A stretch of DNA of 34,722 nt from Pelargonium cotyledonis. Taxonomy: Eukaryota; Streptophyta; Magnoliopsida; Geraniales; Geraniaceae. Location of the stretch: the NCBI GenBank assembly GCA_036897625.1, contig JAYMTA010000215.1:1-34722 (forward strand), given 5' to 3'. The position numbers and the translations under genes were made by a program. Below the pieces are notes generated by a model. It was not told the DNA's origin. It did not search any database and was given only the letters and a program-made list of their open reading frames with translations. Below, piece after piece: positions 33,695-34,722 of this stretch; the first letter of the stretch is position 1, and every line of letters starts with the position of its first letter.

Positions 33695-34722
33695 TGCTAT
33701 TTTTGAAGTATGGGAATTGGGAACTCTTCAAATCATATACTAATTCTTATGAGACACGCCAATAAGTTTATTACTTAATTAAAATGCTAAATTAGTTTTT
33801 TTTTTCTTCTTTCTATAAATAAATAAAAATTAACCACAAACAAATACGAATGCCTAGATTGTATAATGTCTCTAATTTTGTTGGGACGTGTTTTGTTTGC
33901 CAACCATAACACAATCAACGGCAGAGATTGCGCCACAACATACACCATTTGTTTAGTAAAACCGGTCCTGATGTCATAAACAGAATAACTCAACGACGTA
34001 TTTGACACGACATGACACAATTGACAATAAATAATTCAATATAGTCTACACGATATGAGCAAACACAATTGACACGACACGATCTAACATATTTTGAACA
34101 ATTTAGAGACTAATTTACAACAATACACTGAAATGCCCGATTTGGACGTATCATATGAGTCACAACACGATTAATTAACTATGCATGCATGTTTTAAATG
34201 CCTAACAGGAACACATACAATTATAAGATGTATGATTTTAAATGCGCTAGTTGAGTATCATGCGTCGTGTTATGACACCAATTGTCATGTCTAGTGTCGA
34301 CTTTAATGCTCAAACTCAAATCAATGACTAAAAAAACGAGCAAACCATCTTAATTACCGAGACAACTCCTTGAAATTTACACAGTCCTCATACGACATTG
34401 ATAAACATACTATAAAAGCTGAACCAAAAAACAGGTTTATAATGCGTATCAGAGCGCCACGTCATCAAATTTTTAGTTTTGACACATATTTCTATATAAT
34501 TATAAAATTAGCCCAAATCCTACTCTAGTAGTATTAAAAGTGGTGAGAATGCATATGAGATTGACACCTCACCACTTTTATGCTAAAAGAATTATTTTAG
34601 AATTTATAATTTTTTTTATAATTAATTAACAAAACTCATCTATTAGCTAATACTATTAATCTATTAACATTCACTATAATATTATCAAAACGGTAAAAAT
34701 ATTGTATATATATGTGTATATA
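33695..34722. other. Gene-free AT-rich DNA at the right edge
   Basis: No conserved coding region. It contains GACACGACA-type motifs near 34001-34090 and a hairpin at 34529-34585. It ends in a TATATA-rich run at the window edge. The open frame at 33787-34020 on the minus strand has no recognisable domain. Confidence 0.5.
34529..34585. repeat. Short perfect-core inverted repeat (hairpin)
   Basis: TAGTATTAAAAGTGGTGAG (34529-34547) is the reverse complement, with one gap and one mismatch, of CTCACCACTTTTATGCTA (34568-34585). The loop is 20 bp. It could be a tiny foldback element or the end of a larger one. Confidence 0.75.

Overview
This is nuclear DNA from a flowering plant, most likely a eudicot. 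Genes are split by many GT-AG introns, introns and spacers are AT-rich, and telo-box (AAACCCTA) motifs sit near housekeeping genes. Plant-type Stowaway MITEs, LINE relics and a nuclear tRNA-Cys are present. Every protein-coding gene matches a conserved plant family. The species cannot be fixed from the sequence alone.

Layout, left to right. (1) 1-1381: two copies of an unidentified repeat with 844-bp period. (2) 1746-4440 (+): a mitochondrial succinate/fumarate carrier (SFC1-like) locus that looks like a young pseudogene. It has an in-frame TAG at codon 36 and a tiny, very 5'-truncated retroposon insertion flanked by a 15-bp target-site duplication in exon 2. (3) 5572-5643 (-): tRNA-Cys(GCA). 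(4) 6649-10404 (+): intact EBP1/PA2G4 homologue, 9 exons, 391 aa. (5) 11627-14281 (+): intact Ran-binding protein 1, 4 exons, 215 aa, with a telo-box array in intron 2 and a Stowaway MITE in intron 3. (6) 14282-16307: convergent spacer with an inverted repeat carrying a nested hAT-like MITE. (7) 16308-25935 (-): importin-11/KA120 karyopherin, 23 exons, 1011 aa, reading frame kept across every junction. (8) 25936-27551: divergent spacer with a GA/CT microsatellite, a LINE 3' relic and a promoter with ER-stress-type elements. (9) 27552-31915 (+): ER-lumenal J-protein ERdj3A/TMS1, 7 exons, 575 aa. (10) 31916-34722: gene-free, repeat-bearing DNA with a second copy of the same Stowaway MITE.

Functional links. 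RanBP1 and KA120 lie tail to tail and both serve the Ran-driven nuclear transport cycle, probably by chance. KA120 and ERdj3A lie head to head; as I recall, their Arabidopsis counterparts carry consecutive locus numbers (At3g08960, At3g08970), so this is probably old conserved microsynteny. EBP1 and RanBP1 are growth/housekeeping genes. I found no CRISPR, operon or clearly new multi-gene system. The most unusual features are the doubly disabled SFC1 locus, the ER-stress-like promoter of ERdj3A, and several recent tandem duplications touching splice sites or a stop codon.
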